A DNA stretch of 64,000 nucleotides from Gluconobacter cerevisiae. Lineage in GTDB: Bacteria > Pseudomonadota > Alphaproteobacteria > Acetobacterales > Acetobacteraceae. A model generated the notes under the pieces. That model saw nothing but the letters and a program-made list of their open reading frames with translations, was not told the origin of the DNA and searched no databases. Positions 1-8,951 of this stretch are shown piece after piece. The DNA lies in NCBI RefSeq assembly GCF_015244675.1, contig NZ_JABCQO010000002.1:370233-434232 (forward strand). The letters are read 5' to 3'. Both the position numbers and the translations under genes were made by a program. Positions within the stretch are counted from its first letter, which is position 1. Every line of letters starts with the position of its first letter.

Positions 1-149
1 GCGCGCCACTCACGCAGGGTCTGTGGGCTGATCTTCGGCCAGCTCTCCGGCATATAAAGACCACCATCTCCCGCAAGGCCGGCGAGAAGGATGTCAGAGA
101 AATTCGGGGCGTCAGCGGTCAGCTCGCCGCGGGTCGATCGGTAGCGCAT
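1..149 (-). CDS. thrC: Threonine synthase, N-terminal fragment (runs off the window)
   Basis: Translating leftward from the ATG at 147-149 gives a 49-residue N-terminus that starts MRYRSTRGE and carries the segment LAGLAGDGGLYMPESWP. That segment is the hallmark N-terminal element of threonine synthases, the PLP enzymes that convert O-phosphohomoserine to threonine in the cytoplasm. The rest of the gene, including the PLP lysine, lies beyond the left edge. The next gene leftward-oriented (173-1156) lies just upstream, 23 bp away, so the two may be co-transcribed. Identification comes from this short segment only, but it is distinctive. Confidence 0.8.
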   Translation of the reverse strand, partial: MRYRSTRGELTADAPNFSDILLAGLAGDGGLYMPESWPKISPQTLREWR

Positions 150-172
150 GGGGGATTTTATATCACGTCCTG

Positions 173-1156
173 TCAGGGCAAGGCGATGCGAAGAATGTGC
201 GTTATACCATCTTCCGTGACCAGAACGGCCATCTGGTGGTTGTCAGAGACGGCAGGTGCACCTGCGTCATACAGGCGCGGGTCTTTGAGAATCCGCAGGG
301 GGATCCGGTCAGTACCGAATTTCAGGATACTGCCGCCTGTGATGTCAGACAGATAAAACGTATTGTCCGGCGTCAGGGTTTCCCCACCGATGCTGGGGGT
401 CGTCCGCCATTCGGTGATGCCGTCAAGCTGCTCGACGGGGGTAAAATCCGTGTCAGTCAACAGGGCTGTGTCAATGCGGGACATGGGGCCGGTGGGTGGC
501 TGATAGAACAGCCATTGGCCTTTTCCGTCCAGAAGCAGGAAGCGCACATTGCCACCGGCCATGGGATGACCGTCTGCTCCCATTCGGGGTTGACCCGCAC
601 GCAGAAGCGGATGGCGTCCAGTGAGAGAGAGGTCATAGGACAGGAAGCGTTTTGCCTTGCCTGTCTTGAGGTCGGCGGCGATGAGGGCAGGTTTGCCTTC
701 GTCGGCCAGATAGGCCTGTGTGCCATGAACCTGAAGCGCGACAAGATTGCTGCCCGCAATGGCGGCGCCTGTCAGCGGGAGGCGAGACCGGACCGATCCA
801 TCCAGAGACATACGGATGAGGGTGGGTTGGTCGCCTGCCGAAAGGCCCCACAAATCGTCGCCAGAAATCGTGATGGCAATCAGACGTTCGGTAGGGACGT
901 CAGGTCCTGTCAGGGGAAACGATATGTTGGTGGCATCAATCCGGACGGGATGCCCGCTGGCATCAATGGCGAAACAGGTTCCATTCTGACCTGCAAGCAG
1001 CGCGGTGGACTGAAGCCCGGAGAGGGCCGCGTCGGCTGTGATGGAGGCTTGAGCGGGAGCGTCCTGCCAAGGATGATCCGCTCTGGCAGGAGAAGTGACA
1101 AAAGCCAGTGCTGCCAGACCTGTTGCGGCGGCGACGTGCAGGAGACGGGTTTTCAT
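173..1156 (-). CDS. Secreted major-royal-jelly/yellow family protein
   Basis: A 327-residue protein with a clear Sec signal peptide (MKTRLLHVAAATGLAALAF, cleavage after an ARA-like site near residue 26). The body resembles the major royal jelly protein/yellow family, six-bladed beta-propellers: DLKTGKAKRFL in the first half, LLLDGKGQWLFYQPPTG in the middle, and TFYLSDITGGSI near the C-terminus match recurring blade motifs. Bacterial members are periplasmic or secreted, and their substrates are unknown. The gene precedes thrC in the same direction with a 23-bp gap. Family assignment is moderately firm; function is not known. Confidence 0.7.
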   Translation of the reverse strand: MKTRLLHVAAATGLAALAFVTSPARADHPWQDAPAQASITADAALSGLQSTALLAGQNGTCFAIDASGHPVRIDATNISFPLTGPDVPTERLIAITISGDDLWGLSAGDQPTLIRMSLDGSVRSRLPLTGAAIAGSNLVALQVHGTQAYLADEGKPALIAADLKTGKAKRFLSYDLSLTGRHPLLRAGQPRMGADGHPMAGGNVRFLLLDGKGQWLFYQPPTGPMSRIDTALLTDTDFTPVEQLDGITEWRTTPSIGGETLTPDNTFYLSDITGGSILKFGTDRIPLRILKDPRLYDAGAPAVSDNHQMAVLVTEDGITHILRIALP

Positions 1157-1204
1157 AAGACTGACATTGCCTTGCCAGCGCTGTTTGGCAAGGATGAAGT
1201 AAGA

Positions 1205-1567
1205 TCAGGAGCTGACTTCGGTTTTTGGCTTAGGGTTTTTCAGGGGTCTCTGATACGAGCCTTGCCCGTCGGCGATAGGACTCCTGATTGGTCCGGCAGC
1301 GTGGCGGATTGCAGACGGAGCAGGCTTCGGATTGGAGAGCCAGGGGGACAGCTCCTGCTCAATCGGGAAGAGAACTGCAGCGTGCATAAGCAGAGCGGCT
1401 TCGATAGTCAGACACTCGATTGACCAACGATTGTCGGGCATGCGGGAAATATAATGTCCGGAAGCCGTGCGGCGAACTTCAATGGGAAACGTACGTGTGG
1501 TCATTCCTTGCCGGACAGTCGCGTACACCAAGCCCGGCACAGGGCCGGTTCGTTGCTCAAGATGCAT
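1205..1567 (-). CDS. Hypothetical protein, 120 aa
   Basis: An open frame of 120 codons from ATG at 1567, leftward, ending 48 bp before the start of the royal-jelly-like gene. It has no signal peptide, no membrane segment and no motif I recognise. The C-terminus is rich in Pro, Lys and Ser (RPLKNPKPKTEVSS). A competing rightward frame covers 197-1423, but it reads antisense through the secreted protein and has poor amino-acid composition. I keep this gene because it fills an otherwise empty gap and has sensible composition. It could still be non-coding. Confidence 0.45.
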   Translation of the reverse strand: MHLEQRTGPVPGLVYATVRQGMTTRTFPIEVRRTASGHYISRMPDNRWSIECLTIEAALLMHAAVLFPIEQELSPWLSNPKPAPSAIRHAAGPIRSPIADGQGSYQRPLKNPKPKTEVSS

Positions 1568-1682
1568 TGCCTAAAAAACCCCTGCCTCTGTCTCGGATTT
1601 GTAGTATTGGCCAAAGAAGTGTGAAAACTTCGTTAACACCATCTTTCTGGATTTTGTGTATATTTCAGAGCACGAAGAGTTG

Positions 1683-3365
1683 ATGACGAATCTGTTTTCT
1701 CCCGATCCGGCCGAAGATGCTTTTCTTTGTTTCAATAAAGGAAACTTTTCGGACGCGGAATCAGGTTTTCGAGCCATTCTCGCTGCTCAACCGGGGCAGC
1801 CGGATGCCTTGCATGGCATGGCGTGTCTGGCCCGCGCGCGCGGGCAGAGTGCCACGGCAATCGCACTATTGGGGCGGGCGTTGCAGAAAGCGGCTGTTTC
1901 CCCCGATCGCAGAGCACGGATGCATACAACTCTAGGGCTTGCTCTGCTCGATCAGGGCCATCCCGAGGCCGCAAGGGCTGCATTTCAGGTGGCTGTATTG
2001 TTGCAGCCTTTTGATCCAAACGCCCATATCGGTCAGGCAGAGGCGTTGGTGGCTTTGGGGCGTCGGGGGGATGCGCGGGAGGCTCTGCAAAAAGCGACGG
2101 ACCTTCTGGCAGATGAAAGTAATGTGAGAACCCGACTCGGGGAACTTTTCCTGGATGATGGTTTGGTGATGCAAGCGGTCGAGGAGTTCGGGCGTGTCGT
2201 GCGCGACAGGCCGGATGACGGCGCAGCACTGGCCAATCTGGGAGCGGCGCTTTTTGCCGGGAATGCGTTTGATGAGGCGCGGGACGTCCTGTTGAGGGCC
2301 TGCGAACTTGGAGCTGAAACTGCGGAGACGCTCAACAGTCTGGGCCTTGTTGAAATGGCCCGGGGCGAGCTTGCGGCTGCGTCCGATACATTGTGGCGGG
2401 CCTTGGAATTGCGGCCTTCGGATGCGCGGATTGCCAATAATCTCGGCACGATCCTGATGGAAATCGGGAGGGTTGAGGACGCGGAATCTCTGTTCCAAAT
2501 GATTGCGGTGCGTGAATCGGGCGAAGAAGCCGAACGGGCGCGCTTCAACCGATCGACCGTTTTATTGGGACAGGGACGGTTTGCGGAAGGCTGGCGGGAC
2601 TTTGAAAGCCGCCGCTCGCTTCTGGGGCCGGTTTCGGACAATCCGCAATGGGATGGCTCGTCTGGAGAAGCGCCTGTTGCCGTCGTGGGGGAGCAGGGAC
2701 TGGGCGATGAGGTTCAGTTTATGCGGTTTCTGACGCAGGCGGCTCGGCTGCGACCGTTGCGCTTGCGGTTTCGAACGGCGGTGCTGGCGGGACTGATGCA
2801 TGAATTGGATCAGGAGCGGATTCTGCCAGCGGAAGGGCCTGTGGCAGCGGAGATCAGCCTTTTAAGTCTGCCCGCTGTTCTGGGGCTTGAGATGCCGCCT
2901 GCGGTTGAGCCCTATCTTGTGGTTGGGGAGAAGCCTGAAGCGGGGCGTATCGGACTCTGCTGGTCGGGGAATCCGTCTTACCGGTTTGACCGTAGACGCT
3001 CCGTTCCGGTCGTATGTCTGGAGGCTTTGCGACAGATTTCGGGGATGCGGTTTGTAGCGCTTCAGCCCGGGGATGCGCCGGAATGGATGGAGCGCGTGCC
3101 GCTCGAGACTACAGAAGATCTGGCGCAGGAAGTGGGGCGATGTGCGCTGGTGATCAGTGTGGATACGCTGGTGGCGCATATGGCAGGAGCACTGGGGCGT
3201 CCGCTTTGGCTGCTGAACCGTGAAGGCGGGGACTGGCGCTGGAAAGACGTGAACTGGTACCGCGATGTCCGTCAGTTCCGACCGCCTGCGGGAGCAGGCA
3301 TTACTGAAGGATGGTCGGTTGTACTGCAGGAAGTGGTAGAGGCGTTCAGTTTGCAGGGGCGGTGA
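1683..3365 (+). CDS. TPR protein with GT9/GT41-like glycosyltransferase C-terminus
   Basis: A 560-residue protein. Residues about 10-330 are a run of tetratricopeptide-like helices with repeated ALxxLGxxL and AxxxxxxAL patterns. Residues about 345-550 resemble the C-terminal domain of bacterial TPR-glycosyltransferase proteins: VVGEQGLGDEVQFMRFL, RIGLCWSGNPSYRFDRRR and ISVDTLVAHMAGALGRPLW are the usual landmarks (nucleotide-binding, H/D and G-rich loops). The likely role is sugar transfer to a protein or cell-surface acceptor; donor and acceptor are unknown. I chose the ATG at 1683, which has GAAGAG just upstream; an in-frame GTG at 1656 is possible. The 3' end overlaps the convergent glnD by 20 bp. 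Confidence 0.8.
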   Translation: MTNLFSPDPAEDAFLCFNKGNFSDAESGFRAILAAQPGQPDALHGMACLARARGQSATAIALLGRALQKAAVSPDRRARMHTTLGLALLDQGHPEAARAAFQVAVLLQPFDPNAHIGQAEALVALGRRGDAREALQKATDLLADESNVRTRLGELFLDDGLVMQAVEEFGRVVRDRPDDGAALANLGAALFAGNAFDEARDVLLRACELGAETAETLNSLGLVEMARGELAAASDTLWRALELRPSDARIANNLGTILMEIGRVEDAESLFQMIAVRESGEEAERARFNRSTVLLGQGRFAEGWRDFESRRSLLGPVSDNPQWDGSSGEAPVAVVGEQGLGDEVQFMRFLTQAARLRPLRLRFRTAVLAGLMHELDQERILPAEGPVAAEISLLSLPAVLGLEMPPAVEPYLVVGEKPEAGRIGLCWSGNPSYRFDRRRSVPVVCLEALRQISGMRFVALQPGDAPEWMERVPLETTEDLAQEVGRCALVISVDTLVAHMAGALGRPLWLLNREGGDWRWKDVNWYRDVRQFRPPAGAGITEGWSVVLQEVVEAFSLQGR

Positions 3366-6207
3366 CTGGAGGGCTCGTAAGGGATGCCAACAGGGTTTCG
3401 CGCAGGCGAGCGAGACGGGTCGGATCGGTGATTTTCAGGCCCAGCAGGTCCCGCACATAGAAGACGTCCACGGCCCGCATACCGTAGGTCGTGATATGGG
3501 CTGAAGAGATCTGGAGAGACTGGCTACTGAGAGTTGAAGTAACGTCGTGCAGAAGTCCGGGACGGTCGCGACCGTTGACTTCGATGACGGTGTGACGGTC
3601 CGAAGCCGTGTTGTCGATGACGACCCGGGGAGGGACGTGAATCGCGCGCATCCGGCGCGAGGTGCTGTGATGGCTGGCGTCTTCGATGCCCTTGCGGATG
3701 TCGAGGCGACCCGACAATGCCTGTTCCACGAGATGGTTGAGGCGCCCGAGTTGATGAGGCTCCTCGAAAGAACAGCCTTCGCCATCCTGCACCCAGAATG
3801 TGTCGAGTGCCATGCCGTCGCTGAGAGTGTGAATACGGGCATCCACGATGGAGGCTCCGGCGACGGCAAGGGCGCCTGCAATCTGTGAGAACAGGCCCGG
3901 ATGGTCGGCGCAGAGGACCGTGAGTTCGGTAACCCCGCGTTCGGGGATGGGGAAGGCTTCAACCGTTACGGGAGAGCGATATCGGTCCGAATCGTGGACC
4001 ATACGGGCATGGCGCATCTGGGTATCGGTATCGAAACCGAGCCAGTAGCTCGGATAACCGAGTTCCAGAAAGCGCTCGATGCTGCTTTCGGGCAGTGTGC
4101 CGGTAAGGCCATCCCGGGCGAGGTCCCGGGCATGGTTGACGCGGCTGTCGCGCTCGGTGGCGGCCAGTCCGCCTTCCAGCACCTCGGCGACGCGGGAGAA
4201 AAGCTCGCGCAGGAGGGTGGCTTTCCAGGCGTTCCAAACCTTCGGGCTGACAGCGCGCATGTCGGCAATGGTCAGCAGAAGCAGCAGGCGCAGACGTTCG
4301 GGGGACTGGATGGTGTCGGCGAGATCGAGGATCGTGCGGGGGTCGTCGATGTCTCGGGTGAATGCGGTCTGGGAGAGCAGAAGATGGTGCAGGACCAACC
4401 AGGAAACGGTGTCGGTTTCTTCGGGGTCCAGCCCAAGCTGCGGACAGATGGTGAGGGCAAGGTCGGCACCGATCTCAGAATGATCGCCGCCGCGTCCCTT
4501 GCCAATATCGTGCAGCAGAACCGCGACGTAGAGTGCACGGCGGGAGCGGATGTCGCTGGCCAGTGTATAGGCCAGCGGGATCTCGTCCGCCATGCGACCG
4601 GCTTCAATCTGGCCCATCATCCGCACAGCTTCGACGATGTGCTCATCGACTGTATAGATATGATAGCTGTCGAACTGCATCTGCCCGACAACGCGGGACC
4701 AGTCCGGCAGGAGACGGCCGAGAAGGCCGGTTTCATTCAGGATCGGGAGCCAGAACGGCACGGCCTTGGTGTCGTCCGCACTGGGTTCGCAGAGTAGGTC
4801 CAGAAAGATTTTTGCAGTCTGGGGATCGTCACGCAGGGTCACGGCATGACGTTCGTTGCGGATGATCTGCTGCATCGCGATGGGATGCAGCGGCAAGTCA
4901 TGGCGGCGGCCGCAATCGAGCAGGCGGAACATTTCGCGGGGTTGGGATGCGAAGGGGACGGGCTCGATGGGACAGATGCGCCCTGCGATCGTCTGGAATT
5001 CTTCAGGACCGGGAACGGTTTTGGGCGGCTCGCCGGTCGTCTGGTCCTGAAGATGCATCAGAACAACGGGTTGCAGTACGCTGGTCAGACGCATGACGTC
5101 GCGGGCGGTCAGGAAATAATGCCGCATGAAGCGTTCGACGCCGCGTTGTCGGCCATGGGTTGCATATCCCATGCGTCCGCCGATGACGGGCTGGACATCG
5201 AAGGTCAGGCGTTCTTCCGCGCGGCCGGTGATGTAGTGCAGATGCAGACGGACCGTCCACAGGAAGTCCCATGAGCGCCGGGCGCGATGGGCTTCACGCT
5301 CTGTCAGCAGGCCGAAAGACGCGAAAGACGGCGTCTGGGGGGCTTCGGCAGGGCGGCCATTATGTTCGGGGGTCGAGACGGCACAGCCGAGAGCTGCGCG
5401 GCCCATCCAGTTCAGGGTTTGCAGGTCCCGCAGGCCTCCGCGGCCTTCTTTGATGTTGGGTTCGACCATATAGGGGTTGTCGCCGAAGCGGCGGTGACGC
5501 TGCTCGCGCTCGCCGATCTTGCCCATGACGAAGTCGCACAGACGGTCGTTCTGAAGGTCGGCGCCCAGAGCGCAGCGCAGATTGCGGGCCAGTACGCGGT
5601 CGCCATGCAGGAAGCGCAGGTCCAGCAGGGCCGTGCGGATCGTCAGGTCGGTGTCGGCGTCGCGGACGCATTCGGCGATGGAGCGCGTGGCGTGGCCAAC
5701 GCGCAGGCCGAGATCCCATAGGGCATAAAGAATGAACTCGATCCGCGCCGTCATGGCTGCTGAAGGATCGCCAGGGATCAGGAACAGGATGTCGATGTCG
5801 CTGAAGGGGGCAAGCAGGCCGGCGCCATAGCCGCCGGTGGCACAGAGACACAGGGTCTCGTGTGGGGAGCCTTCGGGAGCCTCATGCTTTCTGGCTGCGA
5901 GGTCGGCCAGTGCGCAGACCATGTCATCGGCCTGATGGGCGAGCGCACGGGCGGCATCGATTCCCGAGATCCGGCGTTTTTCAAACTGGTAGCGGACGGA
6001 AGCGTTCCCGTTACCGAGATGTCGCCGCAGGATGGACAGCACGGCCTCGCGGCTTGTCTGGCCCTGTTCCGCAGCCGTATCGAGAGCGCTCTGCAGGGAG
6101 GAGGCCGGGCTATACGGGAGGGGTGCGGTTCGGTCAGACAGGGGCTTATCCGTATCGTCAGCGAAGGAATGAGGGAGAGTTTCGCCCCAGAAAGAGTTTT
6201 CTTTCAA
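3346..6207 (-). CDS. glnD: [Protein-PII] uridylyltransferase/uridylyl-removing enzyme
   Basis: A 953-residue protein of full family length. Order of domains: nucleotidyltransferase (GGYGAG at 125-130 and SDID at 136-139 supplying metal-binding Asp residues), a GlnD PII-uridylyltransferase linker region, an HD phosphohydrolase domain (LLHDIGKGRGGDHSEIG) and two C-terminal ACT domains (TVLCADHPGLFSQIAGAL and EVNGRDRPGLLHDVTSTL). It senses glutamine and adds or removes UMP on PII proteins, which controls nitrogen assimilation. The start is TTG at 6207; the TTGA overlaps the mutS stop by 4 bp, so translation is probably coupled. Most GlnD have GGYGRG where this has GGYGAG. Confidence 0.95.
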   Translation of the reverse strand: MKENSFWGETLPHSFADDTDKPLSDRTAPLPYSPASSLQSALDTAAEQGQTSREAVLSILRRHLGNGNASVRYQFEKRRISGIDAARALAHQADDMVCALADLAARKHEAPEGSPHETLCLCATGGYGAGLLAPFSDIDILFLIPGDPSAAMTARIEFILYALWDLGLRVGHATRSIAECVRDADTDLTIRTALLDLRFLHGDRVLARNLRCALGADLQNDRLCDFVMGKIGEREQRHRRFGDNPYMVEPNIKEGRGGLRDLQTLNWMGRAALGCAVSTPEHNGRPAEAPQTPSFASFGLLTEREAHRARRSWDFLWTVRLHLHYITGRAEERLTFDVQPVIGGRMGYATHGRQRGVERFMRHYFLTARDVMRLTSVLQPVVLMHLQDQTTGEPPKTVPGPEEFQTIAGRICPIEPVPFASQPREMFRLLDCGRRHDLPLHPIAMQQIIRNERHAVTLRDDPQTAKIFLDLLCEPSADDTKAVPFWLPILNETGLLGRLLPDWSRVVGQMQFDSYHIYTVDEHIVEAVRMMGQIEAGRMADEIPLAYTLASDIRSRRALYVAVLLHDIGKGRGGDHSEIGADLALTICPQLGLDPEETDTVSWLVLHHLLLSQTAFTRDIDDPRTILDLADTIQSPERLRLLLLLTIADMRAVSPKVWNAWKATLLRELFSRVAEVLEGGLAATERDSRVNHARDLARDGLTGTLPESSIERFLELGYPSYWLGFDTDTQMRHARMVHDSDRYRSPVTVEAFPIPERGVTELTVLCADHPGLFSQIAGALAVAGASIVDARIHTLSDGMALDTFWVQDGEGCSFEEPHQLGRLNHLVEQALSGRLDIRKGIEDASHHSTSRRMRAIHVPPRVVIDNTASDRHTVIEVNGRDRPGLLHDVTSTLSSQSLQISSAHITTYGMRAVDVFYVRDLLGLKITDPTRLARLRETLLASLTSPPVTAPAN

Positions 6208-8846
6208 GTGCCGTTTCCTGAGGCGAGGCGTTTCAAAGAGTATAACGCATCCAGCGCGTCCCGTGGAGAGAGATCATCGGGGTTCAGAGCGCGGATTGCG
6301 TCCTCAAGCGGGGTGGGTGCGGGAACTGCGGCGGGCGGTGCCGACTCTGGCTCCGCAACGGCTTCAAACAGCGGCAGAGAGGAACGGGAATCGGCCTGTT
6401 CGCGCTCGAACTGGGTCAGCAGGCGGCTGGCACGGTTGATGACAGAAGTGGGGATTCCCGCCAGTTTTGCGACATGCAGACCCCAGCTTTTGCGGGCGGC
6501 ACCGGGGCGGACCTCGTGCTGGAAAATCACCTCACCGCGCCACTCCTTCACGGCCATCGTGTAGGGCGCGAGGCGGGGCAGGAAGTCGGTCAGTGCCCCG
6601 AGTTCATGGAAATGTGTGGCAAAGATTGTCCGCGAGCCAAGCTGTGTGTGCAGGGCTTCGAGTGTGGCCCATGCGATGGACAGACCATCAAGGGTTGCGG
6701 TGCCCCGGCCGATTTCGTCCACGACGACGAGGGATTTTGGACCGGCCTGATTGAGAATCGCAGCCGTCTCGGTCATTTCGACCATAAAGGTGGAGCGGCC
6801 CCGAGCGAGATCGTCCGCACCGCCGACGCGGGAGAACAGTCGGTCCACAACGCCGATCTGTGCAGATTTTGCAGGAACGGGAAGACCAGCCTGCGCAAGG
6901 ATCACGGCCAGCGCTGTCTGTCGCAGGAAGGTGGACTTACCTGCCATGTTCGGGCCCGTCAGCAGCATGGCGCGGTGTTCGGACGGCAGGGCGCAGTCAT
7001 TAGGGATGAAGCGGGCATCCGCACTTCCCGACTCGGCCAGTGCAGCTTCGACAACTGGGTGTCGGCAGGCAACGAGACTGAACTCCGTGCCATCCGTGAC
7101 CACGGGGCGACACCATGATCCCCCTTCCGCGAGCAGACCACAGGAGCGCAACACGTCGGCGAGGGCCAGGAATTCCGCTATTTCATCAAGGGCCGGAGTT
7201 TGCAGAATGCGAGCACACAGTTCGGCGAAGATGCGGCGTTCCAGCGCAGAGGCTCTGTCGGCGGCTTCGAGAATCGCACGATCCAGACCGGCGAGTTCTT
7301 CGGTAGAAAAGCGGGCGAGGCTGGCAGTCCCTTGGCGGAACGAGAGCTCTGGGTTGTCGCGCAGTTTCGTGCCAGCCGCGGACGGGACTTCGATGACGTA
7401 GCCGAGCTGGGCGTGATGTTTGATTTTCAGCGTCGTGACGCCGAATTTTTCAGACAATTCGCCCTGCATGGCGGCAATGATGCGTCGGCTTTCGTCACGC
7501 AGGCCACGATAACGGTCCAGTTCCGCATTGTAGCCGGGTGCGATGAAGCCGCCGTCTTCGATGCGGGCGGGAAGTGTTTCGGCGACAGCAGCCTGAAGCT
7601 GCTCCAGCAAGGTATCGGCGCGGCCATACAGACCAGCGGTGAGCGTGCGGATCAGCGTGGGTGTGGAAGCGTCGCAAACGGGCTGGAACAGGGCTGTTAT
7701 GTCGTTGGCAGCGACCAACGTGTCACGGATGGCGGCGAGATCGCGTGGCTGCCCCCGCCCAGCGGAGATGCGACCGAGCGCGCGGGCAGGGTCAGGTGTG
7801 CGGCGCAGAATGTCGCCCAGCGCACTGGAAAGGCCGGGAATGGACTGAAGCCAAAGCCAGCCGTTCTGGCGATCCGTGATGGAGGTAGCATCCGTCAGCG
7901 GAGAAGCAAGCCATTGGGCCAGAAGGCGCGAGCCTGCGGCTGTAGCGGTGCGGGTGACGGCACCGAGAAGGCTGTGTTTCGTCTCGCCGTCACGGGTGCG
8001 GAGAATGTCGAGGCTGGCGCGGGTGGCGGGGTCGATACCGAGAACGCCGTCCGTGCCCTGCGGAATGGGGCGGGAGAGGCGTGGGAGCGCTCCGGCCTGA
8101 CTGCGCTGGACGTAGTTCAGGGCAATGGCGCAGGCGACGGCTTGTTCGGGCGGGAAGTCTCCGAGGGCGTCGATCTGCGCCACGCCATAGGCGCGGGCGA
8201 CGAGGGTGCGGGCGCTGTCGAGCGTGGGCGGAACAGCGACGGGGGCCAGTCGGTTCGCATAGTCGGGCGGAATTAGGTCGGGTTCAGCCAGGATTTCGGC
8301 GGGGTCCAGCCGCGCCAGAAGTTCCGGCAAAGCGGCATCAGTAACGGAGGCAGTTTCGAAAGCGCCAGTGGAAATATCGATCCAGGCCCCGCCGATCGTT
8401 TTTGCACGTTTTTCAGGACTACGGGCGAGGGCGAGCAGGAGGTTGGCGCGCCCGGCTTCGAGCAGTTCGTCTTCGGTCAGGGTCCCGGGGGTGACGACGC
8501 GGACAATGGCGCGTGAGAGAGGACCTTTCTGGGGCTTCTCGCCTTTTTTCGGCGGGGACTGCGTCTGTTCAGCGACGGCGACGCGAAAGCCGCGACGGAT
8601 CAGCCGCGAGAGATAGGCCGGAGCTGCCGCGACCGGAACGCCACACATGGGGATCGGCTCGCCCTGATGCGTGCCGCGGGCTGTCAGTGCGATGTCGAGC
8701 GCCATGGCCGCGGCTTGTGCATCGGCGAAGAACAGCTCGTAAAAATCGCCCATGCGGAAAAACAGCAGGGCATCGGGTTCGCAGTGTTTGAGATCGAACC
8801 ACTGGGCCATCGCAGGGCTGGCGTTTTCGGCGGTAGGCAGGGGCAT
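6204..8846 (-). CDS. mutS: DNA mismatch repair protein MutS
   Basis: An 880-residue protein. The N-terminal mismatch-reading motif is intact (FFRMGDFYELFF near residue 30, with the Phe-X-Glu wedge in GDFYEL). The connector, core and clamp regions follow, then the ABC-type ATPase: Walker A GPNMAGKSTFLRQ near residue 615, Walker B VVVDEIGRGTATLDG, and the HxH switch region ATHFHELGAL. It binds mismatches and starts methyl-directed repair with MutL. It lies in a leftward run murJ-mutS-glnD, 105 bp after murJ, and overlaps glnD by 4 bp. The start is the ATG at 8846; I see no strong ribosome site before it. Confidence 0.97.
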   Translation of the reverse strand: MPLPTAENASPAMAQWFDLKHCEPDALLFFRMGDFYELFFADAQAAAMALDIALTARGTHQGEPIPMCGVPVAAAPAYLSRLIRRGFRVAVAEQTQSPPKKGEKPQKGPLSRAIVRVVTPGTLTEDELLEAGRANLLLALARSPEKRAKTIGGAWIDISTGAFETASVTDAALPELLARLDPAEILAEPDLIPPDYANRLAPVAVPPTLDSARTLVARAYGVAQIDALGDFPPEQAVACAIALNYVQRSQAGALPRLSRPIPQGTDGVLGIDPATRASLDILRTRDGETKHSLLGAVTRTATAAGSRLLAQWLASPLTDATSITDRQNGWLWLQSIPGLSSALGDILRRTPDPARALGRISAGRGQPRDLAAIRDTLVAANDITALFQPVCDASTPTLIRTLTAGLYGRADTLLEQLQAAVAETLPARIEDGGFIAPGYNAELDRYRGLRDESRRIIAAMQGELSEKFGVTTLKIKHHAQLGYVIEVPSAAGTKLRDNPELSFRQGTASLARFSTEELAGLDRAILEAADRASALERRIFAELCARILQTPALDEIAEFLALADVLRSCGLLAEGGSWCRPVVTDGTEFSLVACRHPVVEAALAESGSADARFIPNDCALPSEHRAMLLTGPNMAGKSTFLRQTALAVILAQAGLPVPAKSAQIGVVDRLFSRVGGADDLARGRSTFMVEMTETAAILNQAGPKSLVVVDEIGRGTATLDGLSIAWATLEALHTQLGSRTIFATHFHELGALTDFLPRLAPYTMAVKEWRGEVIFQHEVRPGAARKSWGLHVAKLAGIPTSVINRASRLLTQFEREQADSRSSLPLFEAVAEPESAPPAAVPAPTPLEDAIRALNPDDLSPRDALDALYSLKRLASGNGT

Positions 8847-8921
8847 GAAGGTGCCGATGGGTCCGGTCTCCGGGTTGTCAGGTCGGGGAAGGGGAAAACA
8901 GTGCTTTGGCCATACCGCCTT

Positions 8922-8945
8922 CCTGCCGGTGTGTGAACCGGCAGG
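8922..8945. repeat. Inverted repeat in the murJ-mutS gap
   Basis: CCTGCCGGT (8922-8930) and ACCGGCAGG (8937-8945) form a perfect 9-bp stem with a 6-nt loop between the end of murJ and the start of mutS. No T-run follows on the minus strand, so it is not a canonical terminator. It may stabilise or partly attenuate a murJ-mutS transcript. Confidence 0.5.
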
Positions 8946-8951
8946 GCAGGG

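Noticed and set aside
197..1423. A 408-codon open frame on the plus strand
   Set aside because: Antisense of the secreted royal-jelly-like protein, rich in Cys, Gly and Arg in a pattern typical of non-coding frames.
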